The notes under the pieces were generated by a model. The model was given only the letters and a program-made list of their open reading frames with translations, was not told where the DNA came from and did not search any database. Source: Pseudoduganella dura (GTDB lineage Bacteria; Pseudomonadota; Gammaproteobacteria; Burkholderiales; Burkholderiaceae_D). From it: a stretch of DNA of 64,000 nucleotides. Position numbers and translations under genes: made by a program. Where the stretch lies: contig NZ_WNWM01000002.1 of the NCBI RefSeq assembly GCF_009727155.1, positions 6,076,001-6,140,000 of the forward strand, written 5' to 3'. Shown in pieces: positions 44,424-53,914 of the stretch; position 1 is the first letter of the stretch; the number at the start of each line of letters is the position of its first letter.

Positions 44424-46124
44424 ATGACCATCCGAGCCGCTTCCGCCACCACCGCCGCCGAGGAGGATTTCCAGGCCGTGAGCAGTGCCCTGAACCGGGT
44501 GCAGGCCATCATCGAATTCAACCTGGATGGCACGATCATCCACGCGAACGATAATTTCCTCGATACGCTGGGCTATACGCTGGCCGAGGTGGCGGGCCGC
44601 CATCATTCGATGTTCTGCGATCCCGGCTACGTCCGCTCCGCCGACTACGAAATGTTCTGGGCCAAGCTGCGCCGCGGCGAATTCGAGCGCGCACAGTACC
44701 GCCGCATCGGCAAAGGCGGGCGCGACGTATGGATCGAGGCGTCGTACAACCCGATCCTCGATGACGAAGGCAAACCGTACAAGGTCATCAAGTTCGCCTG
44801 CGACATCACGGACCACAAGGTACGCGCCAACGAACACGCCGGCCTCGTCAATGCGATCGCGAAGTCGCAGGCGGTCGTCGAATTCGACATGCACGGCATG
44901 CTGCTGGCCGCCAACGACAACTTCCTGGCCGTGATGGGCTACCAGCTCGAGGATGTGAAGGGCGAACATCACCGCGTGTTCTGCGACGACGAGTACGCCG
45001 GCAGCCTGGAATACCGCAAGTTCTGGCAAAAGCTCAACCGCGGCGAGTTCGACGCCGGCCGCTACAAGCGCATCGGCGCCGACGGCCGCCCGGTGTGGAT
45101 CCAGGCGACGTACACCCCCATCTTCGACCTGGACGGCAAGCCGTACAAGGTTGTCAAGTTCGCCGCCGACATCAGCGTGCAGGTCGCGCTGGAGGCGGAG
45201 GTCGAGCGCAGGAACGAGGACGACCGCCGCAAGGTGGCGCTGCTGCTCGAACACGTGGAACGCGCCGCGCGAGGCGACCTCACCGGTGTCATCGACATGC
45301 CGGGCGGCGAGCCCATCGACCAGCTCGGCGCCGGCGTCGGCAAGATGATCGGCGACCTGCGCGGCGTGATCGGCCACGTGGTCTCGGAAGTGGCGCGCCT
45401 GTCGTCGTCTGCCGGCGCGATCGCCGAGCGCTCGAGCATCGTCGCCGGCGGCGCCCAGGCGCTGGGCGCTACGGTGGAGGAAATGAACGCGTCGGTCGAC
45501 GGCCTGACCGCGTCGATCACCACGATCGCCCGTGGCGCGGAAGAAGCGAACACCCTGGCGCAGGGCACGAAGGAAGCGGCGGAGACGGGCGCCAGGGCGG
45601 TGGCGCGGTCGATCGAGGCAATGGCGCTGATCAACCAGTCGTCGGAAGACATCAGCGAGATCGTCAAGGTCATCGGCGAGATCGCCAGCCAGACCAACAT
45701 GCTGGCGTTCAACGCGGCCATCGAGGCGGCGCGCGCCGGCGAGCACGGCCTGGGCTTCTCGGTCGTGGCCGACGAGGTGCGCAAGCTGGCCGAGCGCTCG
45801 TCGCAGGCGACCAAGGAAATCTCGAAGCTGATCACGGAATCGGTCAAGCGCGTGGCACAGGGCAGCGAGATCTCGCGCCAGGCCAGCGACGCGTTCGACC
45901 GCATCGTCGCCGGCGTGGAGAATACCTCGCTGGCGATCGGCGACATCTCGGCCTCGGTCACCGAACAGTCCATTACCACGCGCGAAGTGGCGGTGGCGAT
46001 CGCCCACATCGCCGAGGAATCGGAAAAGTCGGCCGGCTCCTGCGACAGCATCGCGGTGCAGACCGACGACCTGAACCGCACTGCGGCGGACCTGAACCAG
46101 ACCGTTTCCGGTTTCTCGGTTTAA
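44424..46124 (+). CDS. Soluble methyl-accepting chemotaxis protein with two PAS domains
   Basis: 566 aa without membrane segments or signal peptide. Two Aer-like PAS domains (about 22-140 and 145-262) have near-duplicate sequences ([21 protein letters not shown] and [21 protein letters not shown]; both end [11 protein letters not shown] or [11 protein letters not shown]). The long antiparallel signalling domain follows, with tip [21 protein letters not shown] near residues 418-438. Similar PAS-PAS receptors bind haem or flavin and sense oxygen or redox state from the cytoplasm. There is no C-terminal CheR/CheB pentapeptide. It is co-transcribed with a triple-CheW protein 21 nt downstream. Confidence 0.93.
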   Translation: MTIRAASATTAAEEDFQAVSSALNRVQAIIEFNLDGTIIHANDNFLDTLGYTLAEVAGRHHSMFCDPGYVRSADYEMFWAKLRRGEFERAQYRRIGKGGRDVWIEASYNPILDDEGKPYKVIKFACDITDHKVRANEHAGLVNAIAKSQAVVEFDMHGMLLAANDNFLAVMGYQLEDVKGEHHRVFCDDEYAGSLEYRKFWQKLNRGEFDAGRYKRIGADGRPVWIQATYTPIFDLDGKPYKVVKFAADISVQVALEAEVERRNEDDRRKVALLLEHVERAARGDLTGVIDMPGGEPIDQLGAGVGKMIGDLRGVIGHVVSEVARLSSSAGAIAERSSIVAGGAQALGATVEEMNASVDGLTASITTIARGAEEANTLAQGTKEAAETGARAVARSIEAMALINQSSEDISEIVKVIGEIASQTNMLAFNAAIEAARAGEHGLGFSVVADEVRKLAERSSQATKEISKLITESVKRVAQGSEISRQASDAFDRIVAGVENTSLAIGDISASVTEQSITTREVAVAIAHIAEESEKSAGSCDSIAVQTDDLNRTAADLNQTVSGFSV

Positions 46125-46145
46125 GCCGGCGCGACGGAGACGATC

Positions 46146-47729
46146 ATGCAGATGCCCGAATTGACGGCGGCCGGCGTGCCGCCGGACCCGGCCGCGCAGG
46201 CCGCCGCCGCGGCGATGGAGGCTGCGCGCGCGGCCGCGGCAAAGGCCCTGGCCGGCGCGGCCGGCCTGGAACTGTTCGGCTCCTTCCTGCTGGGCGGCGA
46301 GGAATTCGCGCTGCCGGCGCTGGCGATCCGCGAAGTGGTGTCGTACCCGGAACGGGTCACGCGCATGCCGCTGTCGCCACCGTGCCTGGAAGGCATCTTC
46401 ACGCTGCGCGGCACCGCGATCCCGGTCGTCAACCTGGCGCGCATCTTCGATCCGGCCGCCCCGGGCGCCGATGCCCGGCAGAAGATCGCGATCCTCGATC
46501 ACGATGACGTGCTGGTCGGCCTTGTGTTCGACGCCACTGGCGAAGTGCTGCGGGTGCGCCCGGAACAGCGCAGCACCGTCAGCTACGGCGCCGGGCGGCC
46601 ATCGGTCGTCGGCGGCACGATCATGCTGGGGGATGGGGCACGCCTGCTGCAGGTGCTGGTGCCGGAGGCGCTGGTGCGCATCGACAACGTGCCGCAGGTG
46701 CGCTCGTTGTCCGCCGCCACGAAGGCCGCCGAGCGCGCACGCTTCCTGCGCTACGCCGAGGCGCGCAAGTGCCTGTGCTTTTCCGCCGGCGGCACGTCGT
46801 TCGCGTTCACGATGGCGGCGGTGCAGGAAATCATCCCGGTGCCGGAACTGCGCACGTCGGTGATGACGGGGCCATTGTGCAAGGGCTGGATCAACTTCCG
46901 CGGCCGCGCGGTCGGCGTCGTCGACTTCGCCGCGCTGGTGGGGTGCGCGGCCGCCGATGCGGCCGGGGCGGATCGCCGCGTCCTGATCGCCCGCGTCGGC
47001 GAGGAGTTGCTCGGTTTCCTGGTCGACTCGGTGGACACGATCATCCCGTACTTCGACGGCGACGTGCTGCCGATCCCCCTGATGGGCACCCGGCGCGGCG
47101 CGATGTTCCGCGGCTGCCTGCCGCGCCAGGACGGTCCGGACACGCTGTTCCTCGACCACGCCAACGTGCTCAGCGACGCCGAGCTGGCCGAGGTGTGCGC
47201 GGGCCATCGCCGCATCCACCAGGATGAAGCAACGGCCGAAACGGGACGGGGCGCCAACGCCGCCGCCACGCGCAAGCAGGTCTACCTCGCGTTCGCGCTG
47301 GGCAGCCCGTGGGCGACGGACATCGCGCAGGTGCGCGAGATCATCCCTTGCGCGGATGGCATGACACGCCCGCCCGGCACGCCCGATTGCGTGCACGGCA
47401 TGCTGAACCTGCGCCAGCAGATGATCTCGGTCATCGACCTGCGCAAGCTGTACGACATGCCGCCGCTGGACGACCGGAGCGATTGCCGCATCCTCGTGCT
47501 GGAGCGGGGCGACGAACGCTACGGCGTGATCGTCGACCGGGTGGACAGCATCGTCAACCTGCCGGCCAGCGCGAGGCGCCCGTCGCCGAGGCTGCTGCGT
47601 GCGGGCGGCGGCATCGTCGACATGCGCGCCGATGTCAGCGAAGTGCTGGAACTGGCCGACGGCACCGTGAAGAGCCTGTTCGATCGCGAAGTGTTCTTCG
47701 GCAAGCTGGAGGCCGTGCTGGCGGCGTGA
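46146..47729 (+). CDS. Protein with three CheW domains
   Basis: 527 aa. After an Ala-rich N-terminus, three CheW-type coupling domains follow: about 35-175 (GGEEFALPALAIREVVSYPE, LEGIFTLRGTAIPVVNLARI), about 205-350 (AGGTSFAFTMAAVQEIIPVP, GWINFRGRAVGVVDFAALVG) and about 375-525 (ALGSPWATDIAQVREIIPCA, VHGMLNLRQQMISVIDLRKL). CheW links receptors to CheA; a triple protein could cross-link or scaffold arrays and probably serves the PAS receptor encoded just upstream. Leader GACGGAGACGATC. No CheA or other che genes are in the window. Confidence 0.92.
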   Translation: MQMPELTAAGVPPDPAAQAAAAAMEAARAAAAKALAGAAGLELFGSFLLGGEEFALPALAIREVVSYPERVTRMPLSPPCLEGIFTLRGTAIPVVNLARIFDPAAPGADARQKIAILDHDDVLVGLVFDATGEVLRVRPEQRSTVSYGAGRPSVVGGTIMLGDGARLLQVLVPEALVRIDNVPQVRSLSAATKAAERARFLRYAEARKCLCFSAGGTSFAFTMAAVQEIIPVPELRTSVMTGPLCKGWINFRGRAVGVVDFAALVGCAAADAAGADRRVLIARVGEELLGFLVDSVDTIIPYFDGDVLPIPLMGTRRGAMFRGCLPRQDGPDTLFLDHANVLSDAELAEVCAGHRRIHQDEATAETGRGANAAATRKQVYLAFALGSPWATDIAQVREIIPCADGMTRPPGTPDCVHGMLNLRQQMISVIDLRKLYDMPPLDDRSDCRILVLERGDERYGVIVDRVDSIVNLPASARRPSPRLLRAGGGIVDMRADVSEVLELADGTVKSLFDREVFFGKLEAVLAA

Positions 47730-47836
47730 CCCTGCTGCCTGGCCGGGCTGCCCGGGCGGAGGTCATGCCGCCGTCACAAATCTGGTTTAACGTCGCTGGT
47801 TATTCCGATAACCCGACTTTTCCCGGAGCCCCGCCG

Positions 47837-49813
47837 ATGTCCCTGCCAACTTCCCCGTTCCTGTGCCGCCGCACCGGCCTGCGATTCAACATGCTGGTGC
47901 TGGCCGTCGCGCTGGCCGGCCCGGCGCTGGCCAATGCCGCGTCGTTCAATATCGCCACCGGCAGCACCACGGCGCAGTCGCTCGGCAACGGGCAGACCGG
48001 CACCGTGGCGGCCGGCGCCGCGCTGACCGTGGGCGGGTCCGCCGTGGCGGTGGCCGTCACCGGCGACAATGCCACGCTGAACAACCAGGGCACGATCGCG
48101 CAGACCGGCAGCGGCCGCGCGATCCGCGCCAACGCCGCCAGCGGCTTCGTCATCAACAACGGCAGTGCCACGAATGCCGCCGCCCTGATCCGCACCGCGG
48201 ATGCGGACGTGATCCAGATGAACGTGCCGGCATCGTCCGTCACGCTGAACAACTACGGCTCGCTGGTGTCGCTGAACGGCAGCGGCGGCGGCGCCCAGGC
48301 GGTGGACTTCAATGCGGTGACCGGCGCGAACACGGTGAACAATCATGCCGGCGGCCTGTTGCTGGCGAACGAAGCCGACGCGGTGCGGCCGGGCGCGAAC
48401 GGCGTGGTGTTCAACGCCGGCACGATCCGCTCGGTGACGGCCACCGGCAGCAGCAGCGACGGCATCGACGGCCAGGAAAATTCCGGCCTGCGCGTGACGA
48501 ACACGGCGACCGGCCTGGTGGACGCCGCCCGCCACGGCATCACATTCGGGCAAAAGAACGCCGCCGCCACGTCGACGCTGGACCTGACGAACCTGGCCGG
48601 CGGCGTCATCCGCGGCAACGACGGTTCCGGCATCAACGTCGACGGCTTCAACGGCAAACAGCTCGTGACGATCGCCAACGGCGGCCTCATTGCCGGCAAC
48701 GGCGTGACGGGCGACGGCGACGGCATCGACATCGACGGCCTGGTCCACCTCACCAATACGGGCGTCGTTCGCTCGGTGAATGCCGTGGAAGCAGGCGGCC
48801 TCGCGTTCAGCGAAGGCATCTCGGTCGGCGGCGGTTCGATCGTCAACAGCGGCACGATCGAAGGGCTGGTCGCCGCCGGCAATGGGGGCGCGGTGGGCCG
48901 CGGCATCACGCTGGCCGGCAACGACATCGCAACCGGCCCGCTGGCCGGCACGCGCGAGGGCCTGTACGGCAATGCGTCGATCGTCAACGGGGCCGGCGGC
49001 GTGATCCGCGGGCAGAGCGATTCGGCCATCGCCGTCACCGGCGCGGCAAGCGGCTTCACGGTTGCCATCGACAACCGGGCCGGCGGCACCATCCGCGGCG
49101 GCGGCCTGTCCACCGCGGCGATCGTGACGAATGCCGACAACGCATTCATCACGAACGCCGGCACCATCGACGGCAGCAGCAGCGGCAAGGCGATCCGCTT
49201 CGGCAGCGGCAACGATACGCTGGTGGTCCAGGGCGGTGGCGCCGCCGTGCTGGGCAGCATCGACGGCGGCCTGGGAACCAACACGCTGGTGGTCGATGCC
49301 GGTGCCGGCAAGGCGTTTTCGTATGCGGGGTCGATCGTCAACTTCGCCGGCGTGGAAGTACGCAGCGGCACACTGGCGCTGGCCGGTGCCGACGTCGTCG
49401 CCGCCGGCAGCGCGCTGCTGCTCAGCGGCGGCACGCTGGACCTGACGGCCGCCGCGTCGCAGACCTTCGCCAGCCTGGCGCTGGCCGACGGCTCGTTCAT
49501 CGTGCTCGGCGATACCGTGCTGACCTTCAACGGGCTGGGCGCGATCGCGGCCGGCGAATCGCTGGCGCTGGCGCATGACGGCGCCGGCTATACGCTGCGC
49601 TTCCTCGGCGACTACGCGGGCAATGCCGCATTCCTGCAACTGATGGGCGCGACCACGATCGACAGCCTGGCCGTCACGTACAGCTTCGACGGCACTTACA
49701 CCAATGTCAGCGCGGTGCCGGAACCGGCCGGCATCGGCATGCTGGTCGGCGGGCTGGGTATTCTGGCCGCCGCGGCCCGGCGGCGCAAGGGTGTTGCAGG
49801 GGCGTCCCGTTAA
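47837..49813 (+). CDS. PEP-CTERM protein with autotransporter-like beta-strand repeats
   Basis: 658 aa. Signal peptide (hydrophobic MLVLAVALAGPALANAA within residues 18-36), then about 550 residues rich in Gly, Ala, Asn, Thr with repeated 'NxGxIxG' and 'NxAGGxIRG' units (LNNQGTIAQTG, NNYGSLVSLNG, VNSGTIEGLV, ITNAGTIDGSS) that should form a right-handed beta-solenoid. The C-terminus is a PEP-CTERM sorting signal (about 624-658): AVPEPAGIGMLVGGLGI, a membrane helix and RRRK. It is therefore processed by an exosortase and placed on the surface or in extracellular matrix. Exosortase genes are not in the window. Leader CCGGAGCCCCGCCG. Confidence 0.9.
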   Translation: MSLPTSPFLCRRTGLRFNMLVLAVALAGPALANAASFNIATGSTTAQSLGNGQTGTVAAGAALTVGGSAVAVAVTGDNATLNNQGTIAQTGSGRAIRANAASGFVINNGSATNAAALIRTADADVIQMNVPASSVTLNNYGSLVSLNGSGGGAQAVDFNAVTGANTVNNHAGGLLLANEADAVRPGANGVVFNAGTIRSVTATGSSSDGIDGQENSGLRVTNTATGLVDAARHGITFGQKNAAATSTLDLTNLAGGVIRGNDGSGINVDGFNGKQLVTIANGGLIAGNGVTGDGDGIDIDGLVHLTNTGVVRSVNAVEAGGLAFSEGISVGGGSIVNSGTIEGLVAAGNGGAVGRGITLAGNDIATGPLAGTREGLYGNASIVNGAGGVIRGQSDSAIAVTGAASGFTVAIDNRAGGTIRGGGLSTAAIVTNADNAFITNAGTIDGSSSGKAIRFGSGNDTLVVQGGGAAVLGSIDGGLGTNTLVVDAGAGKAFSYAGSIVNFAGVEVRSGTLALAGADVVAAGSALLLSGGTLDLTAAASQTFASLALADGSFIVLGDTVLTFNGLGAIAAGESLALAHDGAGYTLRFLGDYAGNAAFLQLMGATTIDSLAVTYSFDGTYTNVSAVPEPAGIGMLVGGLGILAAAARRRKGVAGASR

Positions 49814-49826
49814 TTGAAGGGCCGCT

Positions 49827-49932
49827 GGTGTCGGACACCCTGCGGGTGTCGGACACCGGGTTCCGGTGCAAACCCCAACGAATATGTTGGCGAAGACCGG
49901 TGTCCGACACCGAGAGACCGGTGTCCGACACC
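49827..49932. repeat. Four GGTGTC(S)GACACC palindromes in inverted pairs
   Basis: GGTGTCGGACACC at 49827-49839 and 49845-49857; its complement GGTGTCCGACACC at 49899-49911 and 49920-49932. The two pairs face each other around a 41-nt centre, so the whole block can fold as a large double hairpin. It lies between convergent genes (PEP-CTERM and GH43), like the related cluster at 6685-6718, with which it shares flanks. Confidence 0.8.
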
Positions 49933-49939
49933 AGCGCGC

Positions 49940-51046
49940 CTAGGAAATATCCACGTCCTGGTTTTCCTCGCCGTACGGATACAGCGTGACGATCCGGCCG
50001 TCCCCGTCATAGTGCAGCTCGGCGACCTTTACCGAACGCAGGTGCGTGACGCCTTCGGACAGGCTGCTGTCGTGGTAGAACAGGAACCAGCGGCCATCGA
50101 CTTCGACGATCGAATGATGGGTGGTCCAGCCGATCACCGGGGTCAGGATCCTGCCCTGGTAGGTGAACGGCCCGTAGGGGTTGTCGGCCGTGGCGTAGCA
50201 CAGGAAGTGCGTGTCGCCGGTGGAATAGGAGAAGTAATACTTGCCGCGGTACTTGTGCATCCACGGCCCTTCGAAGTAGCGGCGGTCATGGTCGCCCGCC
50301 AGCAGTTCGTTGCCGTGCTCGTCGAGGATCACGACGGCCCGCGGCGCCTCGGCGAACGCCTTCATGTCGGCCGACAGGCGGGCGACGCGGGGGGGCAGCG
50401 CCGGTTCGTCATCGGCCGGTTCCTCATGGGAGGCGTCGTACGCATTATCGCGGTACTTCTGCAGCTGGCCGCCCCAGATGCCGCCGAAATAGATGTAGTG
50501 TTCGCCGCCGTCCTCGAACACGGCCGGGTCGATCGAATAACTGCCTTCGATCGGCGCCGCTTCCGGCGCGAACGGCCCGGTCGGGCTGCCTGACGTCGCC
50601 ACGCCGATCTGGAAGATGCCGTCGGCCCGCTTGGCGGGGAAGTACAGGTAGTATCGGCCATCCTTGCGGGCCACGTCCGGCGCCCACATCTGGCGCGCCG
50701 CCCACGGCACATCCTTCACGTGCAGCGCCACGCCGTGGTCGGTCACTTCGCCGTCCGGACGGTCCATCGAGAACACGTGGTAATCCTCCATCGCGAAGTG
50801 GTCGCCGTTGTCGTTGAACGGGATGCCGGCTTCGATGTCGTGCGATGGATAGATGTAGATGCGGCCGTCGAACACGTGGGCCGACGGATCGGCCGTGTAC
50901 AGGTGCGTGACGAGCGGCTGCGACAGTGCGCGTGCCTTGAGTTCCGCTACCCGTGCCCCGGTGTCCTGCGTATTCTGCTGATCATCCTGCTGATCGTCTT
51001 GCTGATTGGCTGCCATGTGATTGCTCTGTTTGTTTGGTTGGATCAT
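49940..51046 (-). CDS. Glycoside hydrolase family 43 protein (cytoplasmic)
   Basis: 368 aa, no signal peptide; the first 30 residues are Gln/Asp-rich. The GH43 propeller has base Asp53 in YTADPSAHVFDG, Asp173 in YSIDPAVFEDG and acid Glu259 in RRYFEGPWMHKY. Likely an arabinofuranosidase or beta-xylosidase acting on short oligosaccharides after import by the symporter encoded just upstream. Its ATG 51046 overlaps the symporter stop (ATGA); an in-frame ATG at 51016 is an alternative start. Confidence 0.9.
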   Translation of the reverse strand: MIQPNKQSNHMAANQQDDQQDDQQNTQDTGARVAELKARALSQPLVTHLYTADPSAHVFDGRIYIYPSHDIEAGIPFNDNGDHFAMEDYHVFSMDRPDGEVTDHGVALHVKDVPWAARQMWAPDVARKDGRYYLYFPAKRADGIFQIGVATSGSPTGPFAPEAAPIEGSYSIDPAVFEDGGEHYIYFGGIWGGQLQKYRDNAYDASHEEPADDEPALPPRVARLSADMKAFAEAPRAVVILDEHGNELLAGDHDRRYFEGPWMHKYRGKYYFSYSTGDTHFLCYATADNPYGPFTYQGRILTPVIGWTTHHSIVEVDGRWFLFYHDSSLSEGVTHLRSVKVAELHYDGDGRIVTLYPYGEENQDVDIS

Positions 51047-52542
51047 TGCTGGGCGGCGCGGCGCAGGCCCAGTTCCTGTTCGATCGTGCGCTCGGTCGAC
51101 TTCCTGATTTCATAGAAGCCCAGGCTGCCGACGGCGAGCAGGAACGGGATCGCCGCATACAGGCTGACCGACAGGCGGATGCCGTCCGCCACGGCGGGCG
51201 CCTGCGTGGCCAGCGTGGCGTCGTAACCGACCACCGACAGCAGCGCCGCCACCATCGCGCCGCCGATCGACAGGCCGGCCTTCAGGCCGAAGATCATCGC
51301 GGAAAACAGCAGCGCGGTGGCGCGGCGGTTGTTCTTCCATTCGGAATAGTCGGCCACGTCGGCGATCATCGCCCACAGCAGCGGAATCGTGATGCCGTAG
51401 AAGAAGCCGTGCAGCAGCTGCGACAGGAACACGATGCCGATCGACGTGGGCGCGTAGAAGTAGAACGCCAGCATGAACAGCGTGGAAATGAACAGCGCGA
51501 TGCCGAACACTACACGCTTGCCGAAGCGGTCGGCCAGCGGCCGCGAGAAGCCGATGCCGATGATCATCATCACGATACCGATCGCGTTGAACACGCTGAA
51601 GGCGGACGTGGGCGCATCCTCCGGCCACTGGAACGCGGTCAGGCCCACGCCCGCCAGCACGGCGTTCAGGCCGGCGATGAAGCCGTTGAAGCCCACGTCC
51701 TGCAGGAAGGCCGCCAGGTGCGGCGCGGACAGGTAGCTGCGGAAGTAATAGATGTACATGCCGCCCTTCAGCGCCAGCGTGACGAACACGAGGATCGTCA
51801 CCGCCAGCATCACCATCCACGGGCGGTTGCGCAGCAGGTCGGCGATGTCCTGGCCGATGCTGGAGCGTTGCGCCGCGGTGGGCACGATGCGCTCGCGCGT
51901 GGTGAAGAAGGTGATCAGGAAGCAGATCGTGCCGGCGATGGCGAAGATGATCATCGTGTTGCGGAAGCCGGCCACCTTGTCGCCGTCGCCCAGGATCAGC
52001 ACCAGCGGCAGCAGCAGCACCTGGATGATGAACTGCGCCACCATCACGGCCACGAAGCGGTAGGCCGACAGGCTGTTGCGCTCGCTCATGCTGCCGGTCA
52101 GCACGCCCGACAACGCGGAATAGGGCAGGTTGTTGGCCGAGTACACCAGCATCAGCAGCACATAGGTCAGCGACGCGTAGATGATCTTGCCGTCCGGACC
52201 CAGGTCGGGCGTGCTGAACGCGAGGATCGCGATCAGGCCGAACGGCACCGATGTCCACAGGATCCACGGGCGGAACTTGCCCCAGCGGGTCACGGTCCGG
52301 TCGGCGATCAGGCCCATCAACGGGTTGAAGCAGGCACCCACGAGGCCGCCGGCGAAGATGATCGTCGCCGCCGCATTGGGCGACACCTTGAACACGTCGG
52401 TATAGAAGAAGGCGATGAAGGTCAGCAGGGTCTGGAAGATCAGGTTCGCCGCCAGGTCGCCCAGGCAGTAGCCGATCTTCTCCGTCACCCCCAGGCGGCT
52501 GGTAGCGCCCGGTGCCAGCCCGGGCTGTTGCGTGTTGGTCAT
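51043..52542 (-). CDS. GPH-family sugar:cation symporter (XynP/MelB-like)
   Basis: 499 aa, 12 helices. EKIGYCLGDLAANLIFQTLL at the N-terminus, PLMGLIADRTVTRWGKFRPW, SERNSLSAYRF and AMIADVADYSEWKNNRRATAL are signatures of the glycoside-pentoside-hexuronide family. It imports an oligosaccharide, probably a xylo- or arabino-oligosaccharide given the coupled GH43 gene. Start ATG 52542 has a GCGAGACATC leader. Upstream, TAGCGCAACCA (52652) and GGTTGCGCTACC (52707) form a widely spaced inverted pair of the operator-like motif seen before the DUF1080 gene. Confidence 0.92.
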   Translation of the reverse strand: MTNTQQPGLAPGATSRLGVTEKIGYCLGDLAANLIFQTLLTFIAFFYTDVFKVSPNAAATIIFAGGLVGACFNPLMGLIADRTVTRWGKFRPWILWTSVPFGLIAILAFSTPDLGPDGKIIYASLTYVLLMLVYSANNLPYSALSGVLTGSMSERNSLSAYRFVAVMVAQFIIQVLLLPLVLILGDGDKVAGFRNTMIIFAIAGTICFLITFFTTRERIVPTAAQRSSIGQDIADLLRNRPWMVMLAVTILVFVTLALKGGMYIYYFRSYLSAPHLAAFLQDVGFNGFIAGLNAVLAGVGLTAFQWPEDAPTSAFSVFNAIGIVMMIIGIGFSRPLADRFGKRVVFGIALFISTLFMLAFYFYAPTSIGIVFLSQLLHGFFYGITIPLLWAMIADVADYSEWKNNRRATALLFSAMIFGLKAGLSIGGAMVAALLSVVGYDATLATQAPAVADGIRLSVSLYAAIPFLLAVGSLGFYEIRKSTERTIEQELGLRRAAQQ

Positions 52543-52651
52543 GATGTCTCGCTTTATCGTTATGAGGAGCGGTCGCGCCATTTCCCGCGGTTCCCGCAGT
52601 TTCGCTCCAGGTGCTTCTGCGTGTTCTAACACCTGCACGATGGCAAATGAA

Positions 52652-52718
52652 TAGCGCAACCATTCAGGTATGTTAGCCGATTTGTCAGGCCGTTTGGAAT
52701 TTTTCTGGTTGCGCTACC
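52652..52718. promoter_or_regulatory. Pair of operator-like motifs upstream of the symporter operon
   Basis: TAGCGCAACCA (52652-52662) and GGTTGCGCTACC (52707-52718) are inverted copies of one motif, related to ATTGCGCTACCA at 5754 and 5767. The spacing (about 55 bp centre to centre) would suit a looping repressor. They also lie just upstream of the first sRNA-like element on the other strand. Confidence 0.5.
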
Positions 52719-52779
52719 CCTGAAGTGGGGCAGGACGCTCAACAGTTATTCACAAACCTTATCTGTGTCATTGGGGAAA

Positions 52780-52878
52780 TAAAGTGGCGGACGGGTGATG
52801 CACGTGGGATGATGCTCCTGTCTCCTCCAACTCTCCCAGAGAATTGGAATTCGCCGGCCCCGAGCCGGCATTTTTTTT
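52780..52878 (+). ncRNA. Candidate small RNA, copy 1 (anti-SD sibling RNA)
   Basis: Conserved block GGAAATAAAGTGGCG, with TAAAGT (52780-52785) as a possible -10, is followed by about 87 nt. These contain CCTGTCTCCTCCA (52817-52829), a small hairpin CCAACTCT-CCC-AGAGAATTGG, and a terminator GCCGGC-CCCGA-GCCGGC (52853-52869) with eight T. The flanking genes are both on the minus strand (symporter start at 52542, CPBP stop at 52913), so this plus-strand terminator serves no protein gene and must end an independent transcript. The 52543-52912 gap contains nothing else besides the operator-like motifs. Confidence 0.7.
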
Positions 52879-52912
52879 GCCCGGATATTCACGGCGCGAT
52901 GCCGCAAGGTCG

Positions 52913-53791
52913 TCAGCGCAGCGCCGGATAGGTGAACATCAGGAAGTGCACCGCATTGAGCGCGAAGTGCGTGGCGATCGCCGCCTCGATCCGGCCGGTG
53001 CGCTGGTAGGCCAGGCCATAGCCGAAGCCGGCGAACGTGGCGAGCACGATCAGCGCCGCGCCGCCATGCGCGTGGGCCACGCCGAACAGCACAGCCGCCG
53101 CGGCCAGCGCGATGCGGGGGCCGTCCTGCCGCTTCGACAGTGCCTCGGTCAGTTGGCCCTGGACCAGCGCGCGGAAGAACGCTTCTTCCGCCAGGCAGGT
53201 CGTGAACAGGTTCGTCAGCAGGAACAGCGGCGCGTAGTGGAACCAGCCGGCGAACCACTTCGGGTCGATGGCGATCACGCCGGCCCCATACCCGGCCAGC
53301 AGCACGATCACCGGCGTCAGCACGATCACCGGCCATGCCGCGGCGGCGGAGCGCCATGCCGCGCAATTGCGCGCCGGGGCGGCGAACGTCGCGCACAGCA
53401 CGATGCCGACCGCAGTCTTGTCGAGGTTCAGGTACAGCGACACGGCGGCGGCGCCGGCGCTGACCTGCAGCTTGTCCAGCAGCAGCGGGTTGGCGAACCC
53501 CGGTACCACGTGCATTGCGAGCCCCAGCGACAGCAGTACGACCGCCGTCAGCAGCAGGCCTTTCGCCACGCTGTGCGTGGCGCGACGCCAGCCGGCGCAG
53601 AGAAGCGCCAGCACCAGCACGGCAAGCACGCCGGCCGGCTGCATCGCGCCGTGCCACACGGCGGTGGCGACGGCGATCGCCAGGCCGGCCGTCCAGGCGG
53701 GAACGCGCCCGAGCGGTGGCACCCACAGCGACAATACGGCAAGCAGCCACGTGGCGGCCAGCGGCCAGAAAGAGGGCGGAAGTGAATTCAT
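52913..53791 (-). CDS. CPBP-family intramembrane glutamic protease
   Basis: 292 aa with about eight hydrophobic helices. The catalytic pair is EEAFFR (202-207), followed by GVAHAHGG and a C-terminal ATHFALNAVHFL, the three motifs of the CAAX-protease/bacteriocin-processing (Abi) family. Substrates are unknown; relatives process membrane peptides or act in self-immunity. ATG 53791 was chosen; the frame is open far upstream. Divergent from the LysR gene at 53915. Confidence 0.9.
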   Translation of the reverse strand: MNSLPPSFWPLAATWLLAVLSLWVPPLGRVPAWTAGLAIAVATAVWHGAMQPAGVLAVLVLALLCAGWRRATHSVAKGLLLTAVVLLSLGLAMHVVPGFANPLLLDKLQVSAGAAAVSLYLNLDKTAVGIVLCATFAAPARNCAAWRSAAAAWPVIVLTPVIVLLAGYGAGVIAIDPKWFAGWFHYAPLFLLTNLFTTCLAEEAFFRALVQGQLTEALSKRQDGPRIALAAAAVLFGVAHAHGGAALIVLATFAGFGYGLAYQRTGRIEAAIATHFALNAVHFLMFTYPALR

Positions 53792-53914
53792 GGTCGGAAC
53801 CGATGGTTGAGGGGGCAGCCGGGATGGAAACATTGGCGAACCCGTCATTATAGACAGGCTTGCAAGGGCAGCGGCTGCCGTAGAATGGCGGCTCGATAGC
53901 GAGGAACCACACCG

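Noticed and set aside
44322..47396. Thousand-codon open frame antisense to the chemoreceptor and CheW genes
   Set aside because: Same cause; composition is Arg/Ala/Gly/His-rich and no domain is visible, whereas the plus strand encodes clear PAS, MCP and CheW domains.
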